A DNA stretch of 64,000 nt, from NCBI GenBank assembly GCA_036734945.1, contig DAIMXP010000013.1, positions 21,657 through 85,656 of the forward strand, written 5' to 3'. The notes beneath the pieces are model-generated. The model saw only the letters and a program-made list of their open reading frames with translations. It ran no database searches and had not been told where the DNA came from. This document shows, piece after piece, positions 53,352 through 62,614 of this stretch (positions are counted from its first letter, which is position 1; every line of letters starts with the position of its first letter). Both the position numbers and the translations under genes were made by a program. The stretch comes from UBA4733 sp036734945. Lineage in GTDB: Bacteria; Chloroflexota; UBA4733.

Positions 53352-53666
53352 CGCCGCAGCGGCCGTGAGCGGCGACACGATCCGGCCCACGAGCAGCGGG
53401 GCCTCCAGTCTCGCATCGTGGCAGAGTCGCAGGTCGCCGGGTGTCAGATCAGGTGGCTTTCCGCGAGGCGCAGGTCGTGGTCGATCCGCATATTATTTCG
53501 ATTTCAGGCGGCCCCAGCGGCTTGGTGTGGCACACGATTGGCACACAGGGTGGGTTCAAGATCCCCTGCCGTAGACGGCTGATGCCTCGCGTTGCGGTCC
53601 GGCCGAGAAGAGGCGCTCCCATCGGGAGCCAATTCGAACCTTGCCATCGGTGTCCGCCTGGTGATC
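53352..53666. other. Gap without a gene
   Basis: 315 bases between the exporter gene and the phosphatase gene. GGGTTCAAGATCCCC near 53551 recalls a tRNA T-arm, but I could not fold a matching acceptor stem or anticodon arm. I see nothing else in it. Confidence 0.4.
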
Positions 53667-54242
53667 CTAGACCGTCGGCGGTTTGCTGAGGGTTGGCCAT
53701 TGAACTTGCCAACGCGCGCCCTCGCGGGTGAGGGGAAAGGGAATGGCATGCGGGAGCGGGGCTCCCCATAAAGATAGTCCATTGCAGCAGAGCACGCTTA
53801 TGGCGGTGGTTAGGCTCGCGACGTGGCCGACGACGATCGCGGGTTGGTCAGCGCAGGCTGCGGCGATCTCTGCCAGGGCTGCGGTGACGCGCGATGCGAC
53901 GGCGTGGCCGGTTTCGCCATCAGCTACTCGGGCACCGAGATCACCGTGGACGATCCAGGCCTCCAGCACCTGGGCGGCGACGGCGACCTCAGATAGCGCA
54001 GGCATCACCACGATCTGCAGGCCAAGCCTCTCAGCGATGATCGCAGCTGTTTGGCGCGATCGAACGGCGGAGCTTGCATAGACCATTCCGGCCTGCTCGC
54101 TACGCAACCGGCTCGCGGCCGCAGCAGCCTGATCCCGGCCCCGCGCGGTCAGGGAGGGGTCCGGAAGGCCAGCTAGCTGCGTGGTTATCCTCTCGGCCTC
54201 GGCGTGGCGAAGGCAGATGAGGCGGGCAGGCTCGTTACCCAT
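53667..54242 (-). CDS. Histidine phosphatase superfamily protein
   Basis: 191 residues. The catalytic RHG box is LICLRHAEAERI, with the second His in AIVVGHVASLT and Arg in SSAVRSRQTAAIIAERLG. This is the branch with phosphoglycerate mutase-like and alpha-ribazole phosphatase-like members; substrate unknown. ATG 54242 is used, though no good ribosome site precedes it. The end (IPFPLTREGARWQVQW) is encoded by a CCCTCACCCGCGAGGG-type sequence resembling dispersed repeats. Confidence 0.85.
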   Translation of the reverse strand: MGNEPARLICLRHAEAERITTQLAGLPDPSLTARGRDQAAAAASRLRSEQAGMVYASSAVRSRQTAAIIAERLGLQIVVMPALSEVAVAAQVLEAWIVHGDLGARVADGETGHAVASRVTAALAEIAAACADQPAIVVGHVASLTTAISVLCCNGLSLWGAPLPHAIPFPLTREGARWQVQWPTLSKPPTV

Positions 54243-54541
54243 ACCGGATACTGTGCTACGTTGGAATTCACGATAGTCTTTGCCATCGAAGGCTGGCATG
54301 CCTCTATCAACGTTCAACTTTCAGCGCCTCCCTCAGAATCAATTGCTGTTCCGTCTATTTTACTGGATTCAATTCGTCTCTAGCGGCGCGGAGTTGGGCA
54401 AGGTGGGCACTGTCCTCTGGTACCATGTCTGCGCCTTGGAAGGCAACTGACGCGCCGGTGGCTGGCGTTCACCCTGGCGGCTTCTCGTGCTCACCAGCGA
54501 GGCGTCAGCCCCATCCGCTCTTCACCTGGAGAGGCACGATC

Positions 54542-55507
54542 GTGGCAGAAGCAGCAGAGCCGATCATCCCTCCCACCCTGGCGGCTGACGGCGACGTGGC
54601 CTCGTGCTCCGAACCGGCCGAGGTGGCGGCGTTGATCGCGGCGCTGGCCACTGATCCGCGCACGGCCGGCCGCCTGGTCGATCTGCATCCGACCCAGCCG
54701 GCCGCGCACACGCACCGCCTGTTCCTCGGGGGGATCTGGTCCGCCGGCGACCTGCCGGTGCTGGTCAAGCTGGACGCCTCGCCCTGGGAACTGCACTGGA
54801 TGCTCGCGCTCGGCGAGCAGGCGCCCGAGCTCGTGCCGTGGGTACTGGCGGGCGGCGAGCGCCTGGGGTCGCGCCCGTTGCGCTGGCTGGTGCTGGAGCG
54901 CGTGCCCCACCTGCTCTCGGCCGCCTGGGGGTCCGCCTGGGGCGACCGCCGCTTCGACCTGCTGGCGGAGGCGGCGGTGCGCTTCCAGGTGGCCGCGCAA
55001 GGGGTCGACCGCTGCTACGTCGGCATGGAGAGCTTCGACGCCACGCGCCGCTGGCTGGAGCTCGGGCTGCGCGAGGGGTGCCCCGGTCCGCTGGCCGGCG
55101 TGCTCGCCCGGTTGGAGGGCGACTGGGCGTGGGTGTCGGCGGTGTGCGGCCTGGAGGTCTGCTTCGGCGACCTTCACACCGGGAACGCCCTCTCTCGGAC
55201 GGCGCCGCCCGAGGGGGAACGCGTCCTCCTCGTCGACCCGATCCCGCGCGTCGCGCCCTGGGCCTGGGACGGGGCCTACTGCCAGGCGCTCTGCAGCACC
55301 GCCGACGTCCGCATGGTGCAACGGATGGCGGCGCTGCGGCGCGAGCGCGGCCTGCACGCACCCAACGGATCAGAGCTGGAGCGGCTGGCGGCCATCATGC
55401 TTGCCTGGCTAGGGGCGCTGTGGTGGGGGATCGCGCCCTGGCGGCGAGCGGACGCGGCCTGGTGTCGGCAGATCCGGCGCTACGTCGAGCAGGCGGCCGT
55501 CTGCTGA
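54542..55507 (+). CDS. APH-like phosphotransferase (kinase fold)
   Basis: 321 residues. Catalytic loop EVCFGDLHTGNALS (Brenner motif with Asp and Asn) and a metal-site LLVDPIPRVAPWAWD are visible, as in aminoglycoside phosphotransferase/choline kinase-type proteins; the N-lobe Lys may be in LPVLVKLDASPWE. GTG 54542 chosen since GGAGAGG precedes it by seven bases. The substrate is unknown. It is very GC-rich compared with neighbours. Confidence 0.72.
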   Translation: MAEAAEPIIPPTLAADGDVASCSEPAEVAALIAALATDPRTAGRLVDLHPTQPAAHTHRLFLGGIWSAGDLPVLVKLDASPWELHWMLALGEQAPELVPWVLAGGERLGSRPLRWLVLERVPHLLSAAWGSAWGDRRFDLLAEAAVRFQVAAQGVDRCYVGMESFDATRRWLELGLREGCPGPLAGVLARLEGDWAWVSAVCGLEVCFGDLHTGNALSRTAPPEGERVLLVDPIPRVAPWAWDGAYCQALCSTADVRMVQRMAALRRERGLHAPNGSELERLAAIMLAWLGALWWGIAPWRRADAAWCRQIRRYVEQAAVC

Positions 55508-55590
55508 CCCCCTCGTCCGGCGCGCTGCGGTCGAACTGACAGGTCGCTGGGTACGCTGCGTTTCCTTCGCGCCGACATGATCGGTCCAGA

Positions 55591-55956
55591 TTAGTCACCA
55601 GCACCAGTCAGGTCTGCTCGCTCCAGTTGTTTGTGCAGCGCGCCGCCTGCCTCCGCGTAGCCGAGATGGGTGTAGAAGCCGATAGCCTCGTCATCGGCCC
55701 CGAGGCTGATGGCGCCGACACCGAGGTGGGCGGCTTCCTCCTCGATCCGCTCGACCAGACGGCGCCCAAAGCCCGTGCCGCGGACACTGGGGTCGAGCCC
55801 GATGATACGCAGGGTCACACCGCGCGGGTTCCTCCGGAAGGCCAGCGCACCGCCGACCAGACGGCCACGATCCTCGACGACCAGCATGAAGAGTTCATTC
55901 GTGCCTGGGAAGCAGGGCAGTTTGATGCGGTCCCCGAACGACCTGAGGTCGTGCAT
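55591..55956 (-). CDS. GNAT-family N-acetyltransferase
   Basis: 121 residues. Core: MLVVEDRGRLVGGALAFRRN, LRIIGLDPSVRGTGFGRRLV (acetyl-CoA loop with Arg-Gly-x-Gly-x-Gly/Arg) and ISLGADDEAIGFYTHLGYAE. Shorter than most but complete for the core fold. Its 5' end lies 75 bases from the truncated ABC fragment; both run on the minus strand. Confidence 0.85.
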   Translation of the reverse strand: MHDLRSFGDRIKLPCFPGTNELFMLVVEDRGRLVGGALAFRRNPRGVTLRIIGLDPSVRGTGFGRRLVERIEEEAAHLGVGAISLGADDEAIGFYTHLGYAEAGGALHKQLERADLTGAGD

Positions 55957-56031
55957 GTGCTAATGCTTCGACCACTTGGCCGGTAAGACGCCCGGCGCCG
56001 CACGATTTTGAGATCTGGCAATAGGCGAACC

Positions 56032-56651
56032 CTACCGCCCGACGTCCGCCCCGGCAGCCTCCGGCAGCGCCTCCGCAAAGTCGTTACCCGGCGGAACTGG
56101 CTCATGTAGAGGTCGTAGTAGAAGCCGCGGGCTTGGAGCAGTTCCTCGTGCGTGCCGCGCTCGATGATCTGGCCGTCTTTGAGGGCCAGTACCCGGTCGG
56201 CGTGCCGGATGGTGCTCAGGCGGTGGGTGATCACGAAGGAGGTGCGGCCGCGCAGGAGTACTTCCAGCGCCGTCTGGATCAGGCGCTCGGTGCGTGTGTC
56301 CACCGAGGATGTCGCTTCGTCCAGGATCAGGATGCGCGGGCCGGCCAGGGCGGCGCGGGCGATGGCCAGCAGTTGGCGCTGGCCGAGGCTCAGGCCGCTG
56401 CCGCGTTCGCCGAGCACCGTTTCGTACTGCTGGGGCAGGCGTTCGATGAAGCCGTCAGCGCGCGCCAGGCGGGCTGCCGCGATCACTTCCTCGTCGCTGG
56501 CACCGGTGCGACCGTAGCGAATATTGTTCATCACCGTGTCGCTGAAGAGGAAGGAGTCCTGCAACACGATGCCGACCTGGTGGCGCAGGCTGCTGGCAGT
56601 CACGTCGCGCACTCGGTAAAACGTCCGCTCCACTTCTTGCCCCTCCCCCAC
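56032..56651 (-). pseudogene. Truncated and frameshifted ABC exporter ATPase, duplicate of the 57594 gene
   Basis: From about 56609 the frame matches the ATPase of the exporter at 57594 almost residue for residue (VRDVTASSLRHQVGIVLQDS; GERGSGLSLGQRQLLAIARA; ILILDEATSSVDTRTERLIQ; FVITHRLSTIRHADRV). The membrane domain and Walker A are absent, and near 56092 a shift leads to DFAEALPEAAGADVGR and stop at 56032. The first 14 codons are unrelated. The DNA is nearly identical to 57700-58190, so the duplication is recent or kept similar by conversion. Confidence 0.85.
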
Positions 56652-56752
56652 TCGCTGGCAGCCGCCATCTTCCGGTCATAATACTGAATGCAAGAAAAAG
56701 GGCCCGTTCTTGCTGCACTGTGACATGCGCGCCTCGTGGTAATCGCCGGTGT

Positions 56753-56764
56753 CAGTGTACACTG
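56753..56764. promoter_or_regulatory. Perfect 12-base palindrome CAGTGTACACTG, candidate operator
   Basis: It lies 29 bases upstream of the DUF433 antitoxin start, in the only long gap of that locus. Antitoxins of this kind normally bind such a site in their own promoter. Confidence 0.5.
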
Positions 56765-56793
56765 TGCAGGAACATGCGTGAGGAGGGAGCCAC

Positions 56794-57105
56794 ATGCCGC
56801 GTGATCAGACACCAAATGACACCCGCACTGCCCCCACACTTCCCCCCAATAGTTCGGCGGGACGGCGGATCGTCTGCGTCCCCGGCAGGGCCGGCGGTGA
56901 GCCGATCATCGAGGGGACACGCGTCCCTGTGAAGTCGGTCGTGCTGCTCTCTCGCGCCTATCCCCAGTTAGCGGAAGTGCTCCAGGCGCTCCCCATGCTC
57001 ACGACCGGTGATGTGGCCAATGCGCTCGCCTACTATCGCACGCATCGCGACGCGATTGATGCCTTCATCGCTGCGGACGAGGCGTCCGACGCCGCGCCGC
57101 TGTAA
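56794..57105 (+). CDS. DUF433 antitoxin
   Basis: 103 residues. GGEPIIEGTRVPVKSVVLLS is the family's conserved loop and helix (winged-helix DNA-binding fold), followed by LPMLTTGDVANALAYYRTHR. The N-terminal 30 residues are polar and low complexity. GAGGAGGGAG precedes the ATG. The DUF5615 toxin gene follows after five bases. Confidence 0.88.
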   Translation: MPRDQTPNDTRTAPTLPPNSSAGRRIVCVPGRAGGEPIIEGTRVPVKSVVLLSRAYPQLAEVLQALPMLTTGDVANALAYYRTHRDAIDAFIAADEASDAAPL

Positions 57106-57110
57106 GGCGG

Positions 57111-57545
57111 ATGGCATCCCTGACGGTCTATTTCGATGAGTGCGCCGACCATACGGCGATTCCGTTCCTCGAAGCGCGCGGGATCAAGGTGACCCCTCCG
57201 CGCGCGGAGGGGACCGTCGCCGGCAGTGACTCGGAGCAACTGCGCCATGCCACGCGGAAGGGGTGGGTACTGCTCACGACGAACCGCGACCACTTCTTCC
57301 GCCTGCACACGGAGTTCGCGGCGCGCGGCGAGGCCCATGCGGGGATCATCACGGTGCCGCAAGAGCCCACGCGCCCGGATCGGTTCCGCATCCGCTGCGC
57401 GATGCTCGTGGCGTGGGTCGCCGCCACTGCTGGTCCAGCGAATCGGCTCTTCCGCTGGGCGGATCTCCAACGCCTGATCAGGGAGGGGGTAGTAGCGGAT
57501 AGCTTCACGGAAGAGGAAATCGCGCTGGCCCTTGGGCAGCGGTGA
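57111..57545 (+). CDS. DUF5615 PIN-like toxin
   Basis: 144 residues: TVYFDECADHTAIPFLEARG at the start and LLTTNRDHFFRLHTEF with the Asp/Asn motif are the DUF5615 PIN-like active-site segments; GIITVPQEPTRPDRFRIRC follows. Paired with DUF433 directly upstream, it is a VapBC45-like toxin-antitoxin module. The RNA target is unknown. Confidence 0.87.
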   Translation: MASLTVYFDECADHTAIPFLEARGIKVTPPRAEGTVAGSDSEQLRHATRKGWVLLTTNRDHFFRLHTEFAARGEAHAGIITVPQEPTRPDRFRIRCAMLVAWVAATAGPANRLFRWADLQRLIREGVVADSFTEEEIALALGQR

Positions 57546-57593
57546 GTGACGGATTTCCACGTCCGCTGAGCCTGGCGATTCGCTGGTTCGGAG

Positions 57594-59567
57594 TTACTCC
57601 TCAGCAACACGACGGGGAGCGGATACTACGCGAGACCCGACCTCGTCCGCAAAGTCGATGTCGCGCCGGAACTGGCTCATATACAGGTCAAAGTAGAAGC
57701 CGCGGGCTGCCAAAAGTTCCTCGTGGGTGCCGCGCTCGATGATCTGGCCGTCTTTGAGGGCCAGCACCTGGTCGGCGTGGCGGATGGTGCTCAGGCGGTG
57801 GGCGATCACGAAGGAGGTGCGACCGCGCAGGAGCTCCTCCAGTGCCGTCTGGATCAGGCGTTCGGTGCGCGTATCCACGGAGGATGTCGCTTCGTCCAGA
57901 ATCAGGATGCGCGGGCTGGCCAGGGCGGCGCGGGCGATGGCCAGCAATTGGCGCTGGCCGAGGCTCAAGCCGCTGCCACGCTCGCCCAGCACCGTGTCGT
58001 ACTGCTGGGGCAGGCGTTCGATGAAGCCGTCGGCGCGGGCCAGGCGGGCTGCGGCGATCACTTCTTCGTCAGTCGCGCCGGTGCGGCCGTAGCGGATGTT
58101 GTTCATCACCGTGTCGCTGAAGAGGAAGGAGTCCTGCAAGACGATGCCGACCTGGCGGCGCAGGCTGCTGGCCGTCACGTCGCGCACGTCGATGCCGTCA
58201 ATCGTGACCGAGCCGGCGCTGACGTCGTAGAAGCGGGGGATCAGGTTGGCCATAGTCGTCTTGCCGGCGCCGGTGGGACCGACGATGGCGATGGTCTGGC
58301 CAGGCTCGGCGGTCAGGTTGACGTCGCGCAGCACGGGTTGGCCGGGCTCATACTCGGCCCAGACGCGGTCGAACGTGACGCGACCGCTGATCGGCGGCAA
58401 CTGGCGGGCGCCGCGCTCGTCTTGCAGGTCGGGCACGGTGTCGAGCAAGCCGAAGATGCGTTCGCCACCGGCGACGGCGCTCTGCACATTCGTCCACATG
58501 ACGGAGATCTGGGTGACCGGCTGGTTCAGGCGTTGGGTGTAGGCGATGAAGGCGACGATCAGGCCCAGCGATATGGCACCGCCGGGCAGGCCATGGCCGC
58601 CGAGCAGGAGCATGCCGCCGACGCCGGCGACGAGAGCGATGGAGACGTAGCCCAGTGCCTCCAGGGCCGGTGACAGCGCGCTGGTGAAGGCGACGGCCCG
58701 GATGCTGGCGTCGCGCGAGGCCGCATTCGATTCCGAGAAGGTCTGGATATTCTGTTCGCCGCGATTGAAGGCTTGTGCTTCGCGTACTGCTGAGAGGTTC
58801 TCCTGCAGGCTGGCATTGACATCGCCAACGGTGGTGCGCACCTGGCGGTAGGCGTTGCGGGCCTGGGCCGAGAACCAGGAGGTCGCCCAGAACATGAAGG
58901 GCGTCACGGCCAACGCCACAACCGCGTAGACCGGATTCGCTTGCAGCATGCTGAAGGCGATCCAGACGATCAACAGGCTGCCCTGGACCACGCTGACCAG
59001 GGGGAAGGAGATCGCCTGCTGGATCGTGTCGGCGTCGTTGGTGATGCGGCTCATCACGTCGCCGGCCTCGTGCTTGGTGAAGTAGCCCAGCGAGAGGCGA
59101 TGAATGTGGGCGAAGACGTCGATGCGCAAGGCCCGTAACACGTTTTGGCCCACATAGGTCATCAGGAAGAACTGCAGGCCGGTGAGCAGGGAGGTGGCAA
59201 CGAAGATGCCGACGATCAGCAGTACTAGCCCGCCAAGCCCGGCGAGGTATTGCGCCGTCGTCGCCTGGGGGCCGAGATTCGCGTACCAGCAGTTCGTCTT
59301 TGCTCCGGGTGAGGCAGCCGCTGCCGCGGCGGGGGCGTGCTGCAGCAGGGCGGCCTGGGTGGCCGGCGTCATGTAGCAGTCGACGGCCTGACCCAGCAGG
59401 TCGGGAATCTTGACCTGCAGGTAGGTGCTGACGACGACCAGCGCGGCGACGAGGATCAGCACATGGCTGAAACGGCGGAAATAGTGCCAGAAACGACCAA
59501 GTGTCTGCCCCACGGCCGTGGGTTTGCGGGCCTCCTGGCGCAAGGCCCAGTCGCGGTTGCCCATCAT
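57594..59567 (-). CDS. ABC multidrug exporter subunit (pair B), canonical Walker B, altered signature
   Basis: 657 residues: membrane domain to about residue 390, Walker A IVGPTGAGKTTMANLIPRFY, signature GSGLSLGQRQLLAIARA (LSLGQ instead of LSGGQ), Walker B ILILDEATSSVD with the catalytic Glu, and switch His in VIAHRLSTIRHAD. Its first codons overlap the end of the partner gene by four bases. Together with the partner's DDST this fits a heterodimer with one working and one degenerate ATP site. Confidence 0.93.
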   Translation of the reverse strand: MMGNRDWALRQEARKPTAVGQTLGRFWHYFRRFSHVLILVAALVVVSTYLQVKIPDLLGQAVDCYMTPATQAALLQHAPAAAAAASPGAKTNCWYANLGPQATTAQYLAGLGGLVLLIVGIFVATSLLTGLQFFLMTYVGQNVLRALRIDVFAHIHRLSLGYFTKHEAGDVMSRITNDADTIQQAISFPLVSVVQGSLLIVWIAFSMLQANPVYAVVALAVTPFMFWATSWFSAQARNAYRQVRTTVGDVNASLQENLSAVREAQAFNRGEQNIQTFSESNAASRDASIRAVAFTSALSPALEALGYVSIALVAGVGGMLLLGGHGLPGGAISLGLIVAFIAYTQRLNQPVTQISVMWTNVQSAVAGGERIFGLLDTVPDLQDERGARQLPPISGRVTFDRVWAEYEPGQPVLRDVNLTAEPGQTIAIVGPTGAGKTTMANLIPRFYDVSAGSVTIDGIDVRDVTASSLRRQVGIVLQDSFLFSDTVMNNIRYGRTGATDEEVIAAARLARADGFIERLPQQYDTVLGERGSGLSLGQRQLLAIARAALASPRILILDEATSSVDTRTERLIQTALEELLRGRTSFVIAHRLSTIRHADQVLALKDGQIIERGTHEELLAARGFYFDLYMSQFRRDIDFADEVGSRVVSAPRRVAEE

Positions 59568-61549
59568 ACGGCGACACCTGCCGTTTCCAGCGCGGGCAGG
59601 GCAGCAGCCGTCTTCGAATCATCCACCAGTTGCGAACTGTAGATGTCGGCGTAGATTTCCGATGCCTCCAACAACTCTTCGTGCGTGCCGCGCGCCACGA
59701 TCTGGCCCTTATCCAGGACCAGAATCTGATCGGCGTTGAGCACCGTGCTGATGCGTTGGGCAATCACGAACGAAGTCCGTCCCTTCATCAAACTGTCTAA
59801 CGCCTGCTGGATGCGGAACTCGGTGGCGAGGTCCACGCTGCTGGTTGAGTCATCAAGGATCAGGATGCGCGGGTTCAGGAGCAGCGCGCGGGCAATGGCG
59901 AGGCGCTGCTTCTGACCGCCGCTGAGGGTGGAGCCGCGCTCCCCGACCGGCGTCTCGTAGCCCGCCGGGAACTCCATGATGAAGTCGTCAGCGGCGGCGG
60001 CTTTGGCGACAGCGACAACCTCGTCCAGCGTGGCGTCCGAACGCCCGTAGGCGATGTTGTCGCGGATGGAGCCGCTGAACAGCGTCGTCTCCTGCAGCAC
60101 AATGCCGATCTGCGCCCGCAGGCTTTCGACGGTCACGTCGCGCACATCGTGGCCGTCGACCAGCACCCGGCCCTCCGTCACATCGTAAAAGCGCGGCAGC
60201 ATGTTGATAATCGTCGTCTTGCCGCTGCCCGTTGCTCCCAGCAGGGCGACCGTCTGCCCCGGCTCGGCGGTGAAGGAGACGTGGCTCAGCACGGGGTCGC
60301 CGCCGGCGTAGTAGCGGAAGGTCACATCGGCAAATTCGACGCGGCCGCTGGTCTGTCCCAATGCGATTGCCCCTGGCTTGTCCTCGATGTCGTTGGTGGT
60401 GTCGAGGATCTCAAAGATGCGCTGGGACGATGCAGCGGCCTGGGACATCAGGTTGATGATGAAGCCAAGCTGACCCAACGGGAAGAAGACGTAGGCAAGA
60501 TACAGGCTGAACTTTTGCCACTCGCCCAGCGTCAAGGTGCCCTGAATGATCTGGCGACCGCCAAAGTAGAGGACGACGGCCTGGCCCAGGTTGGCGAGCA
60601 GGAAGATGATAGGGAAGAGGAAGGAGAAGGTGCGCGCCAGTTTGAGTTGCTGAGCGAACACCGCATCCGCCGAGCGAGCGAAGCGCGCCTGCTCCTCCGG
60701 CTCGCGGGCGAAGGCTTTGACCACTTTCAGTCCGGCCACGTTTTCCTGCAAGACGGTGTTGAGAGCGCTGATGCGGATCTGCGCCTGCATGAAGAGGGGC
60801 TGGCTGATCGCGCCGAAGATAAAGAAGACGATGAAGGCGAGGGGCAGGATCGGCAGGATTACCAGTGTGAGCGCATGGTTGCTGAACCAGAGCACGATCA
60901 GCGTCGTGACGAGCAGCAGCAGCGATTGCAGGCTCATCACCAGGCCCTGCCCGATGAACAGGCGCACCTTCTCAACGTCGTCGGTGGCACGGATCATGAG
61001 CTGGCCGGTCTGGTTGCGGTCGTGATAGCTGAAGGAGAGACGCTGCACCTTGGCAAATAGGGCCTGCCGGAAGTCGTAGGCGACATTCTGGGAGAGGCGC
61101 TCCGAGTTGTACTGCTGACCGAAGGCAAAGATGGATCGGAAAGCGGCAAAGACCGTGATCGCCAGCATCGCGCCGATCAACGCCGCCGTCGCGCCGTTGT
61201 GGTCCGCCTGCAACTGGGCGACCGTCGTATTGAGCCGCTGGGCGGCCGTCGCCTGGACGGGCCCGGGCAGGGACAGGATCTGTTGGGCGGTGTAGCCCTT
61301 GATTACGGCGTCGATGATGTTCTGGACGAGCTGCGGCACCACCAACTGCGCTGCAGTGGCGATGAACAGGGAGCCGTAGGCCAGCAGCGCCACACGGCGG
61401 TAATTGCCCACGTAACGAATGGCCCGCCCCAGCATCCGGAAGTTCGGTCGCGGTCGCTTACCGCGGCGTTGACCGGGCGGGCCTCCAGGGACGTTCGCGC
61501 CAGGCCGCCTTGCTTTACCATCAAGCGCCTCGGGCTGTCGTCGCTGCAT
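59564..61549 (-). CDS. ABC multidrug exporter subunit (pair B), degenerate catalytic site
   Basis: 661 residues. Membrane domain with an N-terminal 30-residue cytoplasmic lead, Walker A LLGATGSGKTTIINMLPRFY, canonical signature STLSGGQKQRLAIARALL, and Walker B ILILDDSTSSVDLATE, in which Asp replaces the catalytic Glu. In heterodimers such as TM287/288 and BmrCD this subunit carries the degenerate site. First gene of the pair; substrate unknown. A truncated duplicate of its partner lies at 56032. Confidence 0.93.
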   Translation of the reverse strand: MQRRQPEALDGKARRPGANVPGGPPGQRRGKRPRPNFRMLGRAIRYVGNYRRVALLAYGSLFIATAAQLVVPQLVQNIIDAVIKGYTAQQILSLPGPVQATAAQRLNTTVAQLQADHNGATAALIGAMLAITVFAAFRSIFAFGQQYNSERLSQNVAYDFRQALFAKVQRLSFSYHDRNQTGQLMIRATDDVEKVRLFIGQGLVMSLQSLLLLVTTLIVLWFSNHALTLVILPILPLAFIVFFIFGAISQPLFMQAQIRISALNTVLQENVAGLKVVKAFAREPEEQARFARSADAVFAQQLKLARTFSFLFPIIFLLANLGQAVVLYFGGRQIIQGTLTLGEWQKFSLYLAYVFFPLGQLGFIINLMSQAAASSQRIFEILDTTNDIEDKPGAIALGQTSGRVEFADVTFRYYAGGDPVLSHVSFTAEPGQTVALLGATGSGKTTIINMLPRFYDVTEGRVLVDGHDVRDVTVESLRAQIGIVLQETTLFSGSIRDNIAYGRSDATLDEVVAVAKAAAADDFIMEFPAGYETPVGERGSTLSGGQKQRLAIARALLLNPRILILDDSTSSVDLATEFRIQQALDSLMKGRTSFVIAQRISTVLNADQILVLDKGQIVARGTHEELLEASEIYADIYSSQLVDDSKTAAALPALETAGVAV

Positions 61550-61666
61550 CCACCGACCTCCTATCCGTACCGTTGCTTCGGCACGTTGATGGTACCCGCG
61601 CTCGGGTACCGGGCGCCTCCGTAAGCCGTAGGCGGCTGGGAGGCGCAGCAGGCGCAGGGCGAGGAA

Positions 61667-62614
61667 CTACCTCGCCGGCAGCAGCCGTTTCTCTACTTTG
61701 CAGACGACGGTATAGGCGGGATCGAAGACGTTGCCGATATCGTAGCGGACGCATTGCCCCAGGAGAGTCGAGGCGGCGATGGCATCCAGGCCGTAGTCCT
61801 CCAGCAGCCAGCGGAGCAGCTCGGTCGTGGCGTGTTGTAACGCTTCGTCCAGGGGACGGACATTGCCGACTGCCATGAGGTAGGTGTCATCCTCTGCCCG
61901 CGGCCAGGTGATAGGTTGCTGCTTGCGGTGTATCCAGGTGGTGAAGGTGATGTCCATCGATATCTCAATGCCCGTGCCGACGATTTCGCCGTCGCCTTGC
62001 GTGGCGTGCCCATCGCCGACGTGCAGCAGGGCGCCGGGGACGAAGACGGGGAAGTACACCACGGTTCCTTTGCGGAAGGCGCGGTAGTCCATGTTGCCGC
62101 CGTGTGTGGCGGAGGTGGCTGTCGAGATCGCCTGGCCGCCGGGTGGCGCTACGCCGAAGCAGCCCAACATCGGATCGAGGTCGATGGTAAAGCGGCCGAG
62201 CGCTGTCTCCGGCTCGGCCAGCGTAGCCGTGCCGGCGTCCAGGTCAAGTTCCCAGCGAGCGGACGTCCTATCCGGCAATCGTCCGGTGCGCAGGGTGGTG
62301 AGCGCGGCCTGCTCGGCGAGGTAGCCAGGATCGACGACGTTGCCCGCCACCAGCGTGCCACTCCACCCCTGGCGACGGTTGGGCCAGATGTTGTCGAAGC
62401 GCACCGCCAAAACGTCGCCCGGTTCTGCGCCTTCAATGTAGAAGGGCCCGGTTTGCGGGTTGCCGCGCGGCGCGACTTGCTGACCGCTGGCATCGTTGCC
62501 GCCGGCATCGACAGTGGTGGTCGTCACCTGATCACCGCTGGCGATATGCAACACCGGCGCGTGGGAGCCGATGGTGTTGTGATAGGTGCTCGGCTGGAAC
62601 TGGTGGTGGGTCAC
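61667..62614 (-). CDS. Acetamidase/formamidase family protein
   Basis: 315 residues: beta-barrel enzyme of the FmdA/AmdA family with VAPRGNPQTGPFYIEGAEPG, MLGCFGVAPPGGQAIS and VFVPGALLHVGDGHATQGDG (metal-site Asp, His). It hydrolyses formamide or acetamide to the acid and ammonia. No urea or amide transporter is adjacent; an amidase of another family lies at 5570. Confidence 0.92.
   Translation of the reverse strand: MTHHQFQPSTYHNTIGSHAPVLHIASGDQVTTTTVDAGGNDASGQQVAPRGNPQTGPFYIEGAEPGDVLAVRFDNIWPNRRQGWSGTLVAGNVVDPGYLAEQAALTTLRTGRLPDRTSARWELDLDAGTATLAEPETALGRFTIDLDPMLGCFGVAPPGGQAISTATSATHGGNMDYRAFRKGTVVYFPVFVPGALLHVGDGHATQGDGEIVGTGIEISMDITFTTWIHRKQQPITWPRAEDDTYLMAVGNVRPLDEALQHATTELLRWLLEDYGLDAIAASTLLGQCVRYDIGNVFDPAYTVVCKVEKRLLPAR

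Noticed and set aside
53540..53580. A tRNA gene, suggested by GGGTTCAAGATCCCC
   Set aside because: No seven-base acceptor stem, D-arm or anticodon arm could be matched around it on either strand.
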